Assembly (NCBI RefSeq): GCF_030409945.1 | Contig: NZ_JAUFQV010000032.1 | Span: forward strand, 186,001 to 250,000 | Origin: Vibrio tapetis subsp. quintayensis | GTDB taxonomy: Bacteria; Pseudomonadota; Gammaproteobacteria; Enterobacterales; Vibrionaceae | Reading direction: 5' to 3' | DNA: 64,000 bases | In this document: one piece after another, positions 26,767 to 35,406 of the stretch | How the letters are laid out: every line of letters begins with the position of its first letter | Numbering within the stretch: position 1 is the first letter of the stretch | Notes under the pieces: generated by a model | Seen by the model: only the letters and a program-made list of their open reading frames with translations | Database searches by the model: none | What the model was told of the DNA's origin: nothing | Translations under genes and position numbers: made by a program

Positions 26767-28230
26767 TTATAGCGACGCTACCGCAGCTCTCGCACCTTTG
26801 TTCGCAATTAACTGATACGCTTTTGTCACTTCAGCGACAAACGCGTCATTCTTGATAAGGTCAGTAGAGAAAATCGCTTCAACCGCTAACAGGCCTCTTA
26901 CCACTGCTTCATCGCAGCTGTTTTGGTTGTGGATCTCTTTTAGCTGCTGCGCCATTGGGTCACGCACGTCAATGTCAGCGCCTTTTTCATCCTCGCCTCC
27001 GACATAACGCATCCACCCTGCAATGCCCATTGCAATCCAGCGATAGTCGGTGCCTTTTTCTAAATGAAAACGCAGCGAACCGCCCATGCGTTGTGGGATT
27101 TTTTGGCTTCCGTCCATCGCAATTTGCCACGTTTGGTGCTTCAGTGATGGATTGGTGAAACGGTCTATCAGCAAGCGAGCGTATTTTTCAAGATCTGTGC
27201 CTTCAGGCATATCTAAGCTTGGAGCCTGAGCCTTCATCATCATCTCAAATGCCGCACTTCGGTAGGCCGTATTCGTCATCGTATCTGAGATGTGCGGGTA
27301 ACCACCAAGGTAACCAAGATAGGCTAAGAACGAGTGGCTGCCGTTAAGCATGCGCAATTTCATTTCTTCATAGGGCACAACGTCATCAACAAATTCGGCG
27401 CCTGCGACATCCCAATTAGGGCGACCATTAACGAACTTGTCTTCAATCACCCACTGACGAAATGGTTCACAAGCAATACCACATGGGTCGCTTACCCCCA
27501 TTAATTCAGCAATCTCATTCAAAGTTTCGTCAGTCGCAGCAGGGACGATTCGGTCAACCATGGTGCATGGGAAAGTCACGTTCGTTTCAATCCAACCCGC
27601 GAGTTCTTCATCAATTAACATAGCGAAGTCCAGCACTGAAGCTCGCGCTACGTGACCGTTTTCTTGTACGTTGTCACAAGACATAACGGTAAATGGCTTA
27701 ATGCCTCGCTCGCGGCGAATACGCAGCGCTTCTACAATGTAGGCGATCGCAGAGTCTGGTTCGTGGCGATGCTCTAAATCCCGTTGGATAAGGCCATTAT
27801 TTTTATCCAAACGGCCTGTTGCAGGATCCGCGCAGTAGCCTTTTTCGGTAATGGTCATGGAAACAATGGCGACCTGTTCTTCGGCCATTTTGCCGAGCAC
27901 TGCGTCTCTACCATCCAATTGAGGATGTAAGGATTCGGTCACAGCGCCGCTGACTTTTACCGTATTTTTATCGGCACCTTTTTCCACTACCGTATACAGA
28001 TGGTCTTGCTCTCGAAGTTGGTTAACCAGCTCTTCACCACCAAATAAGTTAATTTCGCAAATGCCCCAGTCACTGGCTGATTTCTGAGCGGTTTCACAGG
28101 TATATAAACCTTGGTGAGCGCGGTGAAATGCACCAAACCCTAGATGAACAATGCGACTTTTTAACTGGTCACGTTGGTAGTTTGGCCACTGAATATGATC
28201 TTGTTTAGTGATGCTTGCAATCGTTGTCAT
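26767..28230 (-). CDS. uxuB: Fructuronate reductase (mannitol dehydrogenase family)
   Basis: A 487-residue NAD-dependent polyol dehydrogenase that reduces D-fructuronate to D-mannonate. The N-terminus has the nucleotide-binding IVHLGFGAFHRAHQ. MSCDNVQENG, FPCTMVDRIVPAA and LRMLNGSHSFLAYLG (the catalytic Lys/His/Asn region of long-chain mannitol dehydrogenases) follow. I name it UxuB rather than tagaturonate reductase because it is co-located with uxuA and because no altronate dehydratase is in the window. It lies 69 bp upstream of uxaC and 87 bp downstream of dctM on the same strand. Confidence 0.92.
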   Translation of the reverse strand: MTTIASITKQDHIQWPNYQRDQLKSRIVHLGFGAFHRAHQGLYTCETAQKSASDWGICEINLFGGEELVNQLREQDHLYTVVEKGADKNTVKVSGAVTESLHPQLDGRDAVLGKMAEEQVAIVSMTITEKGYCADPATGRLDKNNGLIQRDLEHRHEPDSAIAYIVEALRIRRERGIKPFTVMSCDNVQENGHVARASVLDFAMLIDEELAGWIETNVTFPCTMVDRIVPAATDETLNEIAELMGVSDPCGIACEPFRQWVIEDKFVNGRPNWDVAGAEFVDDVVPYEEMKLRMLNGSHSFLAYLGYLGGYPHISDTMTNTAYRSAAFEMMMKAQAPSLDMPEGTDLEKYARLLIDRFTNPSLKHQTWQIAMDGSQKIPQRMGGSLRFHLEKGTDYRWIAMGIAGWMRYVGGEDEKGADIDVRDPMAQQLKEIHNQNSCDEAVVRGLLAVEAIFSTDLIKNDAFVAEVTKAYQLIANKGARAAVASL

Positions 28231-28317
28231 TTTAATTCCCTACCCCACAGCTTACGTTGCCATGGGGGTATTATGTCATCGTGTTAAGAGAGGCAGTTCG
28301 CGGTTAAAGGCGGAAAA

Positions 28318-29625
28318 TCACATGCCGTAGCCAAGGACTAAACCTGGAAGAAACAGGCTCAATTCAGGGATAAACGTTACCGCAGCCAGTGCTACGATCA
28401 GCGCAGCGTAGAAAGGCAATAGAGGTTTAATAACCTTATCAATCGAGATATTTGCCACAGAACAACCGATGAACAGTGCACTGCCCACAGGCGGAGTACA
28501 AATACCAATCGCCAAGTTAAACGTCATCATGATGCCGAAGTGAACCGGATCAATGCCTAAGTCCAACGCTATCGGTAAGAAAATAGGGGTAAAGATAAGA
28601 ATGGCAGGCGTCATGTCCATGAAGATACCGACAATCAACAAAATAATGTTGATGATAAGTAAGATCATCAATGGGTTCTCAGAAACCGCCAGCAATGCAT
28701 CAGCAATCATGTAAGGAACATCGGCGTTTGCCATTGCCCAAGACATGCCCATAGAAGCGCCAACCAACAACAAAACAATCGAGGTCGTCACCGCGGACTC
28801 TAAAATAATACCCGGTAAATCACGCAGTTTTACTTCACGATAAACCAATACCGCTAAGGTGAAGGTATAAACGACCGCAATCGCAGAGGCTTCCGTGGCC
28901 GTAAAGATACCACCGATGATACCGCCCATAATGACAGTAACCAGCAGCAGCGATGGGATCGCTTTAACCGTTGTATCCCACACTTCTGCAAGGGTCGGTT
29001 TTTCAGCGACAGGGTAGCCACGACGTTTCGCGATAAAACCCGCAACCAGCATCAAACTCAAACCCATCAAAATGCCAGGAATGTAGCCAGCTAAGAACAA
29101 CGCCGCGATGGATGTACCACCGGATACCAATGAAAAAACAATTAACGTATTGCTTGGCGGAATCAATAAACCAGTAGGACAAGAGGTAATGTTGACCGCC
29201 GCGGAGAAGTTTTCGTCATAGCCATCTTTCTTTTGTAGGGGTGACATAGTGCCCCCCACTGCCGCAGCTGAGGCTACCGCAGAACCCGAAATTGAACCAA
29301 ACAGCATGTTTGCCATGACATTTACATGAGCCAGAGAACCTGGCAAACGACCACCAAGTACCTTCGCGAAGTTGATCAATCGAACCGCGATGCCGCCTTG
29401 GTTCATGATGTTACCCGCTAAAATAAAGAAAGGGATCGCGAGTAGTGCGAAGTTATCAAGGCCAGCGGCCATTCGTTGAGCAACAACTGCAATCGCTGGC
29501 TCAAGAGGTAAACTCATCATGATTGTTGCTAATGATGACAACCCGATCGCAAATGAAACAGGGATACCTAAGCAGAGTAATACTGCGAAGCTACCAAATA
29601 ATGTCAAAATGACTTGCCAATCCAT
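28318..29625 (-). CDS. dctM: TRAP transporter large permease (DctM)
   Basis: A 435-residue protein with about twelve hydrophobic segments, the transport subunit of a tripartite ATP-independent periplasmic system. Family phrases are GIPVSFAIGLSSL, ALLAIPFFILAGNIMNQGGIA, FGSISGSAVASAAAVGG and PPVGSALFIGC. It uses a Na+ gradient in known members. It follows dctQ by 17 bp. With dctP across the divergent promoter and the uronate enzymes downstream, the substrate is most likely glucuronate or a related hexuronate. The gene name follows the family, not a dicarboxylate function. Confidence 0.95.
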   Translation of the reverse strand: MDWQVILTLFGSFAVLLCLGIPVSFAIGLSSLATIMMSLPLEPAIAVVAQRMAAGLDNFALLAIPFFILAGNIMNQGGIAVRLINFAKVLGGRLPGSLAHVNVMANMLFGSISGSAVASAAAVGGTMSPLQKKDGYDENFSAAVNITSCPTGLLIPPSNTLIVFSLVSGGTSIAALFLAGYIPGILMGLSLMLVAGFIAKRRGYPVAEKPTLAEVWDTTVKAIPSLLLVTVIMGGIIGGIFTATEASAIAVVYTFTLAVLVYREVKLRDLPGIILESAVTTSIVLLLVGASMGMSWAMANADVPYMIADALLAVSENPLMILLIINIILLIVGIFMDMTPAILIFTPIFLPIALDLGIDPVHFGIMMTFNLAIGICTPPVGSALFIGCSVANISIDKVIKPLLPFYAALIVALAAVTFIPELSLFLPGLVLGYGM

Positions 29626-29642
29626 AATCGTGTTCCTTTCTA

Positions 29643-30161
29643 TTAATTGATTGATTCTGATTGTTCTTGAGCAACTTTTTCGTTGCCAAATAATGCTTGT
29701 ACTTTCTCAGCCGCGAAGACGACCGAGTAAAAAATCATCAATAAACCACTGATTGGCAAACATAAATAGACGTAACCCATTTCTAATCCTAACGCTGGGG
29801 TTACTTGGCCCGTCGCCAGTGTTTTCATGGCTAAGCTCGCTCCTCCGTACACCAAAACGATGCTCGCAAACGCCGTAATGGCCATTTGAATAAAAATTTC
29901 ATTCACCAATTTGCGCTTACCAGTAAGCTTCATGGTTAATAAATCGATGGCCAAGTGACGTTTAACACCCGTTGTATAAGCAGCACCAACCAAAGCCACC
30001 CACATAAATAAGTAACGAGCCAGTTCATCCGTTACCGTGCTAGGTTTTCCTATTACATAACGTGATACCACTTGCCAAATTACGCACAAAACCAAAAAGC
30101 TAGATAGCGAGACAGTAAACCCCGCCAGCGCTTTATTTACATAACGAACCCATTTACTCAT
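29643..30161 (-). CDS. dctQ: TRAP transporter small permease (DctQ)
   Basis: A 172-residue four-helix membrane protein, the small subunit of the TRAP system. VVSRYVIGKPSTVTDELARYLFMWVALVGAAY is the family core (quoted in part: the WxxxxRY-like segment and ELARYLFMW). AAGGA precedes the ATG. It is the first gene of the leftward uronate operon, and its promoter region carries a CRP site and uronate-type operators. Confidence 0.93.
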   Translation of the reverse strand: MSKWVRYVNKALAGFTVSLSSFLVLCVIWQVVSRYVIGKPSTVTDELARYLFMWVALVGAAYTTGVKRHLAIDLLTMKLTGKRKLVNEIFIQMAITAFASIVLVYGGASLAMKTLATGQVTPALGLEMGYVYLCLPISGLLMIFYSVVFAAEKVQALFGNEKVAQEQSESIN

Positions 30162-30196
30162 GCTAATTCCTTGATTTCATCGACTACATCTGCCTG

Positions 30197-30206
30197 TGGT
30201 CAACCA
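30197..30206. promoter_or_regulatory. Uronate-type operator in the dctQ leader
   Basis: TGGTCAACCA, in the wider GTGGTCAACCAA, lies 36 bp upstream of the dctQ start and downstream of the predicted transcription start, where a bound repressor could block elongation. It matches the NNGGTYRACCAA pattern. Confidence 0.6.
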
Positions 30207-30250
30207 AATCGAGAAATGGTGCCAGCATAAGATGCCTAATTCACCCATAG

Positions 30251-30292
30251 ATTATAAATAAACCGCACAAATGTCATGTGAGGCACATCACA
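30251..30292 (-). promoter_or_regulatory. Class II CRP-dependent promoter for dctQM-uxuB-uxaC-kdgK-eda
   Basis: TGTGA-GGCACA-TCACA (30277-30292) is a perfect CRP palindrome. On the leftward strand a TATAAT -10 hexamer lies at 30256-30251. If transcription starts near 30244, the CRP site is centred at about -41, the class II position, and it covers the place of a -35 element, which is absent. This implies catabolite control of uronate use. Confidence 0.75.
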
Positions 30293-30298
30293 CATAGA

Positions 30299-30310
30299 TT
30301 GGTTGACCAA
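30299..30310. promoter_or_regulatory. Uronate-type operator between dctQ and dctP
   Basis: TTGGTTGACCAA matches the operator pattern and touches the CRP palindrome at 30277-30292, so binding of the two proteins could interfere. It lies in the shared control region of both divergent transcripts. Confidence 0.65.
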
Positions 30311-30332
30311 TAATTCCCTAAAATTCGTGACT

Positions 30333-30387
30333 CTGGTCAACCAATTGAGAATTGGTCTTTGACTGACAGACTTTCATCTTCAATAAT
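30333..30387 (+). promoter_or_regulatory. dctP promoter with uronate-type operator
   Basis: CTGGTCAACCAA (30333-30344) runs into a second palindrome, ACCAATT-GAG-AATTGGT (30340-30356). A -35 TTGACT (30359-30364) and a -10 AATAAT (30382-30387) follow with 17-bp spacing, each matching consensus in five of six positions. The start is expected near 30394, about 55 bp before the dctP ATG. Confidence 0.7.
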
Positions 30388-30449
30388 GAATCCGTACTCA
30401 AATGTACCCCTACATAAAAACGGATAACCAATCTCACGGAGATACGATA

Positions 30450-31433
30450 ATGATGACGCGTAAAAGTGTACTAACCACATTAATTGGTGCAGCTCTAACA
30501 GTAGGCGCTTCGGCTTCTGCATTTGCGGCAACAACACTAAAGCTAAGCCACAACCACCCACGTGACCACGCAGTACATAAAGCAATGGATTACATGGCGA
30601 AGGAAGTTAAGCAACTCACTGACGGTGAAGTTAGAATTCGTATCTACCCTGATGCTCAGTTGGGTACTCAACGTGAATCAATGGAGCTAATGCAGAACGG
30701 TGCATTGGATATGGTGAAATCGAACGCGGCAGAGCTAGAAGCTTTCGCGGCTGATTACTCGGCATTCAATCTTCCTTACCTTTTCCGAGATCAGCAGCAC
30801 TACTACGATGTCCAGCAAGGTGACATTGGTGAAGAGATATTGGCGTCTTCTGCGAAAAGTGGCTTTGTTGGCCTAACTTACTATGATGCAGGCGCACGTA
30901 GCTTCTATACATCAAAACCGATCAATACACCGGCGGATCTAAAAGGCATGAAAATTCGTGTTCAACCGAGCCCGTCAGCTATCAACATGGTTAAAGCGCT
31001 CGGTGGTAACCCAACCCCTCTTGCATACGGTGAGCTTTACACGGCCCTACAACAAGGTGTTGTTGACGCAGCTGAAAATAACATTCCATCGTTCAGCCTG
31101 AGCCGCCACAGTGAAGTGTCTAAATATTTCAGCTTAGATCAGCACACAATGGTTCCAGATGTATTGGTTGTTTCAACGAAATCTCTAGAAAAATTAACGG
31201 ATGATCAGAAAAAAGCGCTGAAAACGGCGGCTCTGAAATCATCAGAGTTAATGAAGAAACTTTGGGCGGAGTCAGAAACTAAAGAACGCGCAAAAGCTGA
31301 AAAAATGGGCGTGACATTCGTTCAACCGGATAAAGCTTCCTTCGTAGCCGCGGTACAACCCATCTACGCAGAGCTAAAAACAAGCAACCCAGAACTCAAC
31401 ACTCTGGTAGAGCGTATCAAAGCAGTCCAGTAA
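30450..31433 (+). CDS. dctP: TRAP transporter substrate-binding protein (DctP family)
   Basis: A 327-residue periplasmic binding protein with a signal peptide (residues 1-26, ending ASASAFA) and the DctP/SiaP fold. SHNHPRDHAVHKAMDYMA and YTSKPINTPADLKGMKIRVQ are typical; the arginine in the latter contacts the ligand carboxylate in studied members. QGVVDAAENNIPSF follows. The start is the first ATG of an ATGATG at 30450 with GGAG 8 nt upstream; an in-frame codon 48 bp earlier would spoil the signal peptide. It is divergent from dctQM, and the ligand is probably glucuronate. Confidence 0.93.
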   Translation: MMTRKSVLTTLIGAALTVGASASAFAATTLKLSHNHPRDHAVHKAMDYMAKEVKQLTDGEVRIRIYPDAQLGTQRESMELMQNGALDMVKSNAAELEAFAADYSAFNLPYLFRDQQHYYDVQQGDIGEEILASSAKSGFVGLTYYDAGARSFYTSKPINTPADLKGMKIRVQPSPSAINMVKALGGNPTPLAYGELYTALQQGVVDAAENNIPSFSLSRHSEVSKYFSLDQHTMVPDVLVVSTKSLEKLTDDQKKALKTAALKSSELMKKLWAESETKERAKAEKMGVTFVQPDKASFVAAVQPIYAELKTSNPELNTLVERIKAVQ

Positions 31434-31501
31434 GCAATTGCTTTAATTGAAACAAAGGCGAATAAAGAATAGATCAAGGTGTTGTTTCACTTTATCATAC
31501 A

Positions 31502-31534
31502 GAGGTTGACCAATATCCGTATTGGTTATTATGA
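31502..31534 (+). promoter_or_regulatory. uxuR promoter overlapping its operator
   Basis: GAGGTTGACCAA (31502-31513) matches the operator pattern, and a nested palindrome, ACCAATA-TCCG-TATTGGT, spans 31509-31526. TTGACC (31506-31511) can serve as -35 for TTATGA (31529-31534) at 17-bp spacing, so the operator covers the -35 box. This indicates autoregulation. Confidence 0.6.
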
Positions 31535-31560
31535 TGGCGTAATGTGTTCGACGGAATATA

Positions 31561-32334
31561 GTGACTAATATAATGATTCAATTTGAACCTAAGAGACCTT
31601 ATCAAGAATTAGGTCTGATACTAAGAGCAGAACTCAGTGATGGTCGTTACCAAGTGGGTGACAGGCTACCTCCAGAGCGCGATATCGCAGAGCGACTCGA
31701 CGTCAGTAGAACCGTCGTACGTGAAGCCATCATCATGCTGGAGCTTGAGAATTTGGTCGAAGTTAAAAAAGGTTCAGGAGTCTATGTTCTCAATATTCCG
31801 GGAAGTCCAAACAACCGAGAGACCATCGTCAGTGATGACGCAGGGCCATTTGAAATGCTGCAAGCAAGGCAGTTACTTGAAAGTAATATCGCTGAATTTG
31901 CCGCCATTCAAGTAACCCCTGGCGATATAGCAAAAATGCGCTCGGCACTAGAGCTAGAACGTCGAGAACTGGCCAGTGGCGAAAGTAACTGCTTAGGTGA
32001 TGAACAATTTCATCTCTATATTGCAGAAGCAACGCAAAACTCGGTATTGGTAGATATGTTGAAACAATCATGGGCCCGACGCGAGCAAAGTCCGATGTGG
32101 AAGAAACTCCACACTCGTATTAGCAGCCAGAATTACCGCGAAGAATGGTTAGATGACCACGCAATAATCCTAGCTGCCATGCAACGCAAAGACCCGATTG
32201 CTGCCAAAAACGCTATGTGGCAACACCTTGAAAATGTCAAACAACGCCTCTTAGAGCTATCAAATGTGGACGATCCTGATTTTGACGGATACCTGTTTGG
32301 CTCTAACCCAGTGGTATCGTTACTAAAGGCATAA
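31561..32334 (+). CDS. uxuR: GntR/FadR-family regulator of uronate genes (UxuR/ExuR-like)
   Basis: A 257-residue repressor-type protein. Its N-terminal winged helix has YQVGDRLPPERDIAERLDVSRTVVREA (shown in part: PPERDIAERL and SRTVVREAI) and KGSGVYV. The C-terminal FCD ligand-binding domain has the metal-site residues in FEMLQARQLLE and EQFHLYIAEAT. It appears to start at GTG 31561 with CGGA upstream; an ATG at 31573 is an alternative. E. coli UxuR and ExuR bind fructuronate or hexuronates. Palindromic sites lie before this gene and between dctQ and dctP. Confidence 0.88.
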   Translation: MTNIMIQFEPKRPYQELGLILRAELSDGRYQVGDRLPPERDIAERLDVSRTVVREAIIMLELENLVEVKKGSGVYVLNIPGSPNNRETIVSDDAGPFEMLQARQLLESNIAEFAAIQVTPGDIAKMRSALELERRELASGESNCLGDEQFHLYIAEATQNSVLVDMLKQSWARREQSPMWKKLHTRISSQNYREEWLDDHAIILAAMQRKDPIAAKNAMWQHLENVKQRLLELSNVDDPDFDGYLFGSNPVVSLLKA

Positions 32335-32479
32335 CGTGAGCGGGCTTCATTGCTCGCTTATCAAGCCTAACGCTTACCACACCTAACTTTACCGTTTTCT
32401 TTCAACGGTAGTAAATGTCGTTTAATACTTAATTCGATTCAACTCGACGGGTTAAGTGTGCCCAAAAAAGGTGATTGTC

Positions 32480-33661
32480 ATGGAACAAACTTGGCGTTGG
32501 TATGGCCCGAATGATCCGGTTTCTTTAGATGACGTACGTCAGGCTGGAGCAACCGGAGTCGTAAACGCACTACATCATATTCCAAATGGTGAGGTGTGGA
32601 CGAAAGAAGAAATTCTCACTCGTAAAGCATTAATAGAAAGCAAAGGGCTGACTTGGTCAGTCGTTGAAAGCGTGCCTGTGCACGAAGAAATCAAAACCCA
32701 AACGGGTCATTATCAAATTTGGATTGAACACTATAAACAAACACTGCGTAATCTCGCCGAATGTGGCATAGATACCGTATGTTATAACTTTATGCCCGTA
32801 CTGGATTGGACAAGAACCGATCTTGAATATCAAATGCCAGACGGCTCAAGAGCGTTACGTTTTGATCAAGACGCTTTCACAGCATTCGAACTTTTCATAT
32901 TGAAACGTCCTGGCGCAAAAGATACCTATGACGCACAGGAACAACTGCGCGCACAAGATTACTTTAAATCAATGACTCAAGCAGACATTGATAAACTAAC
33001 AAGCAATATTATCGCAGGTTTACCCGGCGCAGAAGAAGGTTATACCCTAGAAGAATTCCAAGCTCAGCTGAATCGTTATAATGGCATTACTAAAGACAAG
33101 CTACGTGAAAATATGGCGTACTTCCTAAAGGAAATCATGACCGTTTGTGACCCACACGGCTTGAAGATGGCGGTACACCCAGACGATCCACCGCGTCCAA
33201 TTCTTGGTTTGCCTCGTATTGTTTCAACCATCGAAGACGTAGAGTGGTTAACCAATGAAGTCCCGAGCATGATGAATGGTTTAACCATGTGTACTGGCTC
33301 TTATGGTGTTCGCGGCGACAACGACTTAGTCAACATGATCAAACAACATGGAGAGCGTATCTATTTTACCCACTTGCGTTCGACACAGCGTGAAGAAAAC
33401 CAACTGAGCTTCCATGAAGCCGCTCACCTTGATGGTGATGTGGATATGTACAACGTGGTAATGGCACTTCTTGAAGAAGAGAACCGCCGTGAAAAAGGAG
33501 GCCGTGCCGCTCTCATTCCAATGCGCCCGGATCATGGCCACCAAATGCTGGACGATTTAAACAAAAAAACCAACCCTGGTTATTCTGCTATCGGTCGCCT
33601 TAAGGGCCTAGCAGAGGTGCGCGGGCTCGAAATGGCGCTCAAACGCAGCTTCTTCTCATAA
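32480..33661 (+). CDS. uxuA: Mannonate dehydratase
   Basis: A 393-residue enzyme that dehydrates D-mannonate to 2-keto-3-deoxygluconate, linking uxuB to kdgK. It starts MEQTWRWYGPNDPVSL, and the ATG at 32480 has AGGTGA 5 nt upstream; an in-frame GTG 24 bp earlier is not needed. Metal-binding motifs of the family are present: MAVHPDDPPRPILGLPRI, CTGSYGVRGDN, FTHLRSTQRE and RPDHGHQMLDD. E. coli UxuA has 394 residues. It lies downstream of uxuR with a 145-bp gap, so it may have its own promoter. Confidence 0.96.
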   Translation: MEQTWRWYGPNDPVSLDDVRQAGATGVVNALHHIPNGEVWTKEEILTRKALIESKGLTWSVVESVPVHEEIKTQTGHYQIWIEHYKQTLRNLAECGIDTVCYNFMPVLDWTRTDLEYQMPDGSRALRFDQDAFTAFELFILKRPGAKDTYDAQEQLRAQDYFKSMTQADIDKLTSNIIAGLPGAEEGYTLEEFQAQLNRYNGITKDKLRENMAYFLKEIMTVCDPHGLKMAVHPDDPPRPILGLPRIVSTIEDVEWLTNEVPSMMNGLTMCTGSYGVRGDNDLVNMIKQHGERIYFTHLRSTQREENQLSFHEAAHLDGDVDMYNVVMALLEEENRREKGGRAALIPMRPDHGHQMLDDLNKKTNPGYSAIGRLKGLAEVRGLEMALKRSFFS

Positions 33662-33704
33662 CGACACACCGGATACACCACTAACAACCATTCCCTTGGT
33701 TTTG

Positions 33705-33728
33705 GGCCTCTTTTAAGAGGCCTTTTTT
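33705..33728 (+). terminator. Terminator after uxuA
   Basis: GGCCTC-TTTTAA-GAGGCC followed by six T residues is a textbook intrinsic terminator, 43 bp past the uxuA stop. Confidence 0.93.
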
Positions 33729-33805
33729 GTGTCTGTTTCACGCTAACTACCTGCCGCCTTCTCACATGCTGATCTTTTATACAACTCGACGCAACAATTT
33801 ACATT

Positions 33806-33858
33806 TTGACATTTGACTTACACGTGTGCGCTGATAATCTAGCGAACAAGTGTACGCT
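33806..33858 (+). promoter_or_regulatory. Desaturase promoter with two FabR-like operators
   Basis: ACTTACACGTGTGCGCT (33816-33832) and AGCGAACAAGTGTACGCT (33841-33858) both resemble the AGCGTACACGTGTACGCT palindrome bound by FabR in enterobacteria. They flank a GATAAT -10-like box (33833-33838). TTGACA (33806) and TTGACT (33813) are near, but neither is at ideal spacing. This suggests regulation by unsaturated acyl thioesters. Confidence 0.65.
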
Positions 33859-33874
33859 CAAAGGATCAATTTGC

Positions 33875-35029
33875 ATGACAACGGAAAAAAAGCCGCCATT
33901 ACTCTGGCTAAATATCTTCATATTTTCATCCAGTATGTTGCTCGCCCTAGTGGCTGCGCCTTTGTATGGCGTATATCACGGATATGGGGCTGAACACTGG
34001 ATCTGGCTCGCGGTGTGTTTCTCTTTTTGTAATCTTTCGATTACCGCAGGTTATCACCGCCTTTGGTCTCACAAGGCCTTTCAAGCGCACGCTAGCTTAC
34101 GTTTCATCTTTGCTATTGGCGGAGCGTTCGCCCTGCAAAATAGTGTATTGCATTGGTCGTCTGATCACCGTGTCCACCATAAGTTTGTTGACGACAATGA
34201 CAAAGACCCTTATTCCGCTAAACGTGGTTTTTGGTATTCCCATATTGGTTGGATGCTTCGTCACTATAACCTGGCGGTTTACTCGGATTACAGCAACTGC
34301 CGTGACTTACAAAAAGACAAAATCGTCATGTGGCAACATAAACATTACGCATTGCTTGCTCTGTTAACAAACCTTGGCGTGCCTATCTTATTAGGTATTA
34401 TTTACCAAGATATTATTGGTATGCTGTTAATGGTTGGCGCGGTGCGCTTGGTACTCAACCACCACACTACGTTCTTTATTAATTCGTTAGCACACATCTG
34501 GGGAAGCCAGCCTTACACAGATAAGAACACCGCTCGTGACAACGGCGTACTTGCGGTACTGACGTTCGGTGAGGGCTACCATAACTACCACCACATCTTT
34601 GAAAATGACTACCGTAATGGCATTTACTGGTGGCAGTACGATCCAACAAAATGGTTAATTAAATCTTGCGAATGGCTTGGGCTTGCAAGCAAGTTACGCG
34701 TATCACCGCCGCTTCGCATTGAAAAAGCACGCGCACAAATGATGCTAAAAACCGCACAAGACCGAATTACCGATTTACCAAACCGCAGCCAAATTGCAGA
34801 AAAGCTGCAAAGCGAATTTGAAGCCCTAACAAGCCAGATGACGGAATTTTACGACATCAAAAAGCAATTGCTTGAAAGTAAAAAAGTCGATTTGGTGAGA
34901 AAATACGAATACTCGGTGCTCACGCTTCGCTACCAACAAATGAAACGCAACCTAGAAGAACAGCAACAACGCTGGAACCAAACCGTTGCAGACATCAGCG
35001 CGATGACAAAACCCATCGTCAAATCTTAA
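33875..35029 (+). CDS. Acyl-CoA/acyl-lipid fatty-acid desaturase (delta-9 type)
   Basis: A 384-residue integral-membrane di-iron desaturase with four hydrophobic helices and the three histidine boxes: HRLWSH, HRVHH (within WSSDHRVHHKF) and EGYHNYHH. Those positions match stearoyl-CoA desaturases. An unusual extension of about 100 residues follows the last box, rich in Gln/Lys and predicted coiled-coil (MMLKTAQDRI to QQQRWNQ). The ATG at 33875 has AAGGAT upstream. It introduces a double bond using O2 and an electron carrier that is not encoded nearby. Two FabR-like sites in its promoter fit lipid-responsive control. Confidence 0.9.
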   Translation: MTTEKKPPLLWLNIFIFSSSMLLALVAAPLYGVYHGYGAEHWIWLAVCFSFCNLSITAGYHRLWSHKAFQAHASLRFIFAIGGAFALQNSVLHWSSDHRVHHKFVDDNDKDPYSAKRGFWYSHIGWMLRHYNLAVYSDYSNCRDLQKDKIVMWQHKHYALLALLTNLGVPILLGIIYQDIIGMLLMVGAVRLVLNHHTTFFINSLAHIWGSQPYTDKNTARDNGVLAVLTFGEGYHNYHHIFENDYRNGIYWWQYDPTKWLIKSCEWLGLASKLRVSPPLRIEKARAQMMLKTAQDRITDLPNRSQIAEKLQSEFEALTSQMTEFYDIKKQLLESKKVDLVRKYEYSVLTLRYQQMKRNLEEQQQRWNQTVADISAMTKPIVKS

Positions 35030-35406
35030 TAGCGACGCCAATAAAAACAAAAAGCTACTCAAGTAACATGCAAAACAATCAAAAAGGACGCTCGAGGAGC
35101 GTCCTTTTTCTATCTAAGTCTAAAGGCTACTCGCAGGTAGACCATCTGATTTTTTGGTCAGCACGAGACTGACCAAATATATCGGCACACATTGGTTGGT
35201 TAATGCCAAGGTTTCTGCAAAATCAACGTTTAGCTGAGAGGCATTGCCTTCGTTGTGATTTGAGTAAAACAAGCAATCTGTTTGCTGTCTTGTTGTGGCC
35301 ATTATGATAAAAAACATTAGACAAGAGACAACCTAAAGAATGGAGTTAACCCTCTCTAATAAGACTCTGCTATCATTCTCTCACTGAATTACACCAAGGA
35401 AATGTC
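35030..35406. other. Intergenic region between desaturase and LysR genes
   Basis: The stretch holds the terminator at 35080 and, on the left strand, a 65-codon frame (35120-35317) without a ribosome-binding site or known domain, which I do not call. AAGGAAATGTC before 35407 is the LysR ribosome-binding site. Nothing else was recognised. Confidence 0.5.
35080..35110 (+). terminator. Terminator after the desaturase gene
   Basis: AAAAAGGACGCTC and GAGCGTCCTTTTT form a strong stem around GAG, with flanking A and T tracts that work in both directions. Confidence 0.92.

Noticed and set aside
35120..35317. 65-codon leftward frame between desaturase and LysR genes
   Set aside because: No ribosome-binding site and no family pattern; it ends next to a bidirectional terminator, but that alone does not support a gene.
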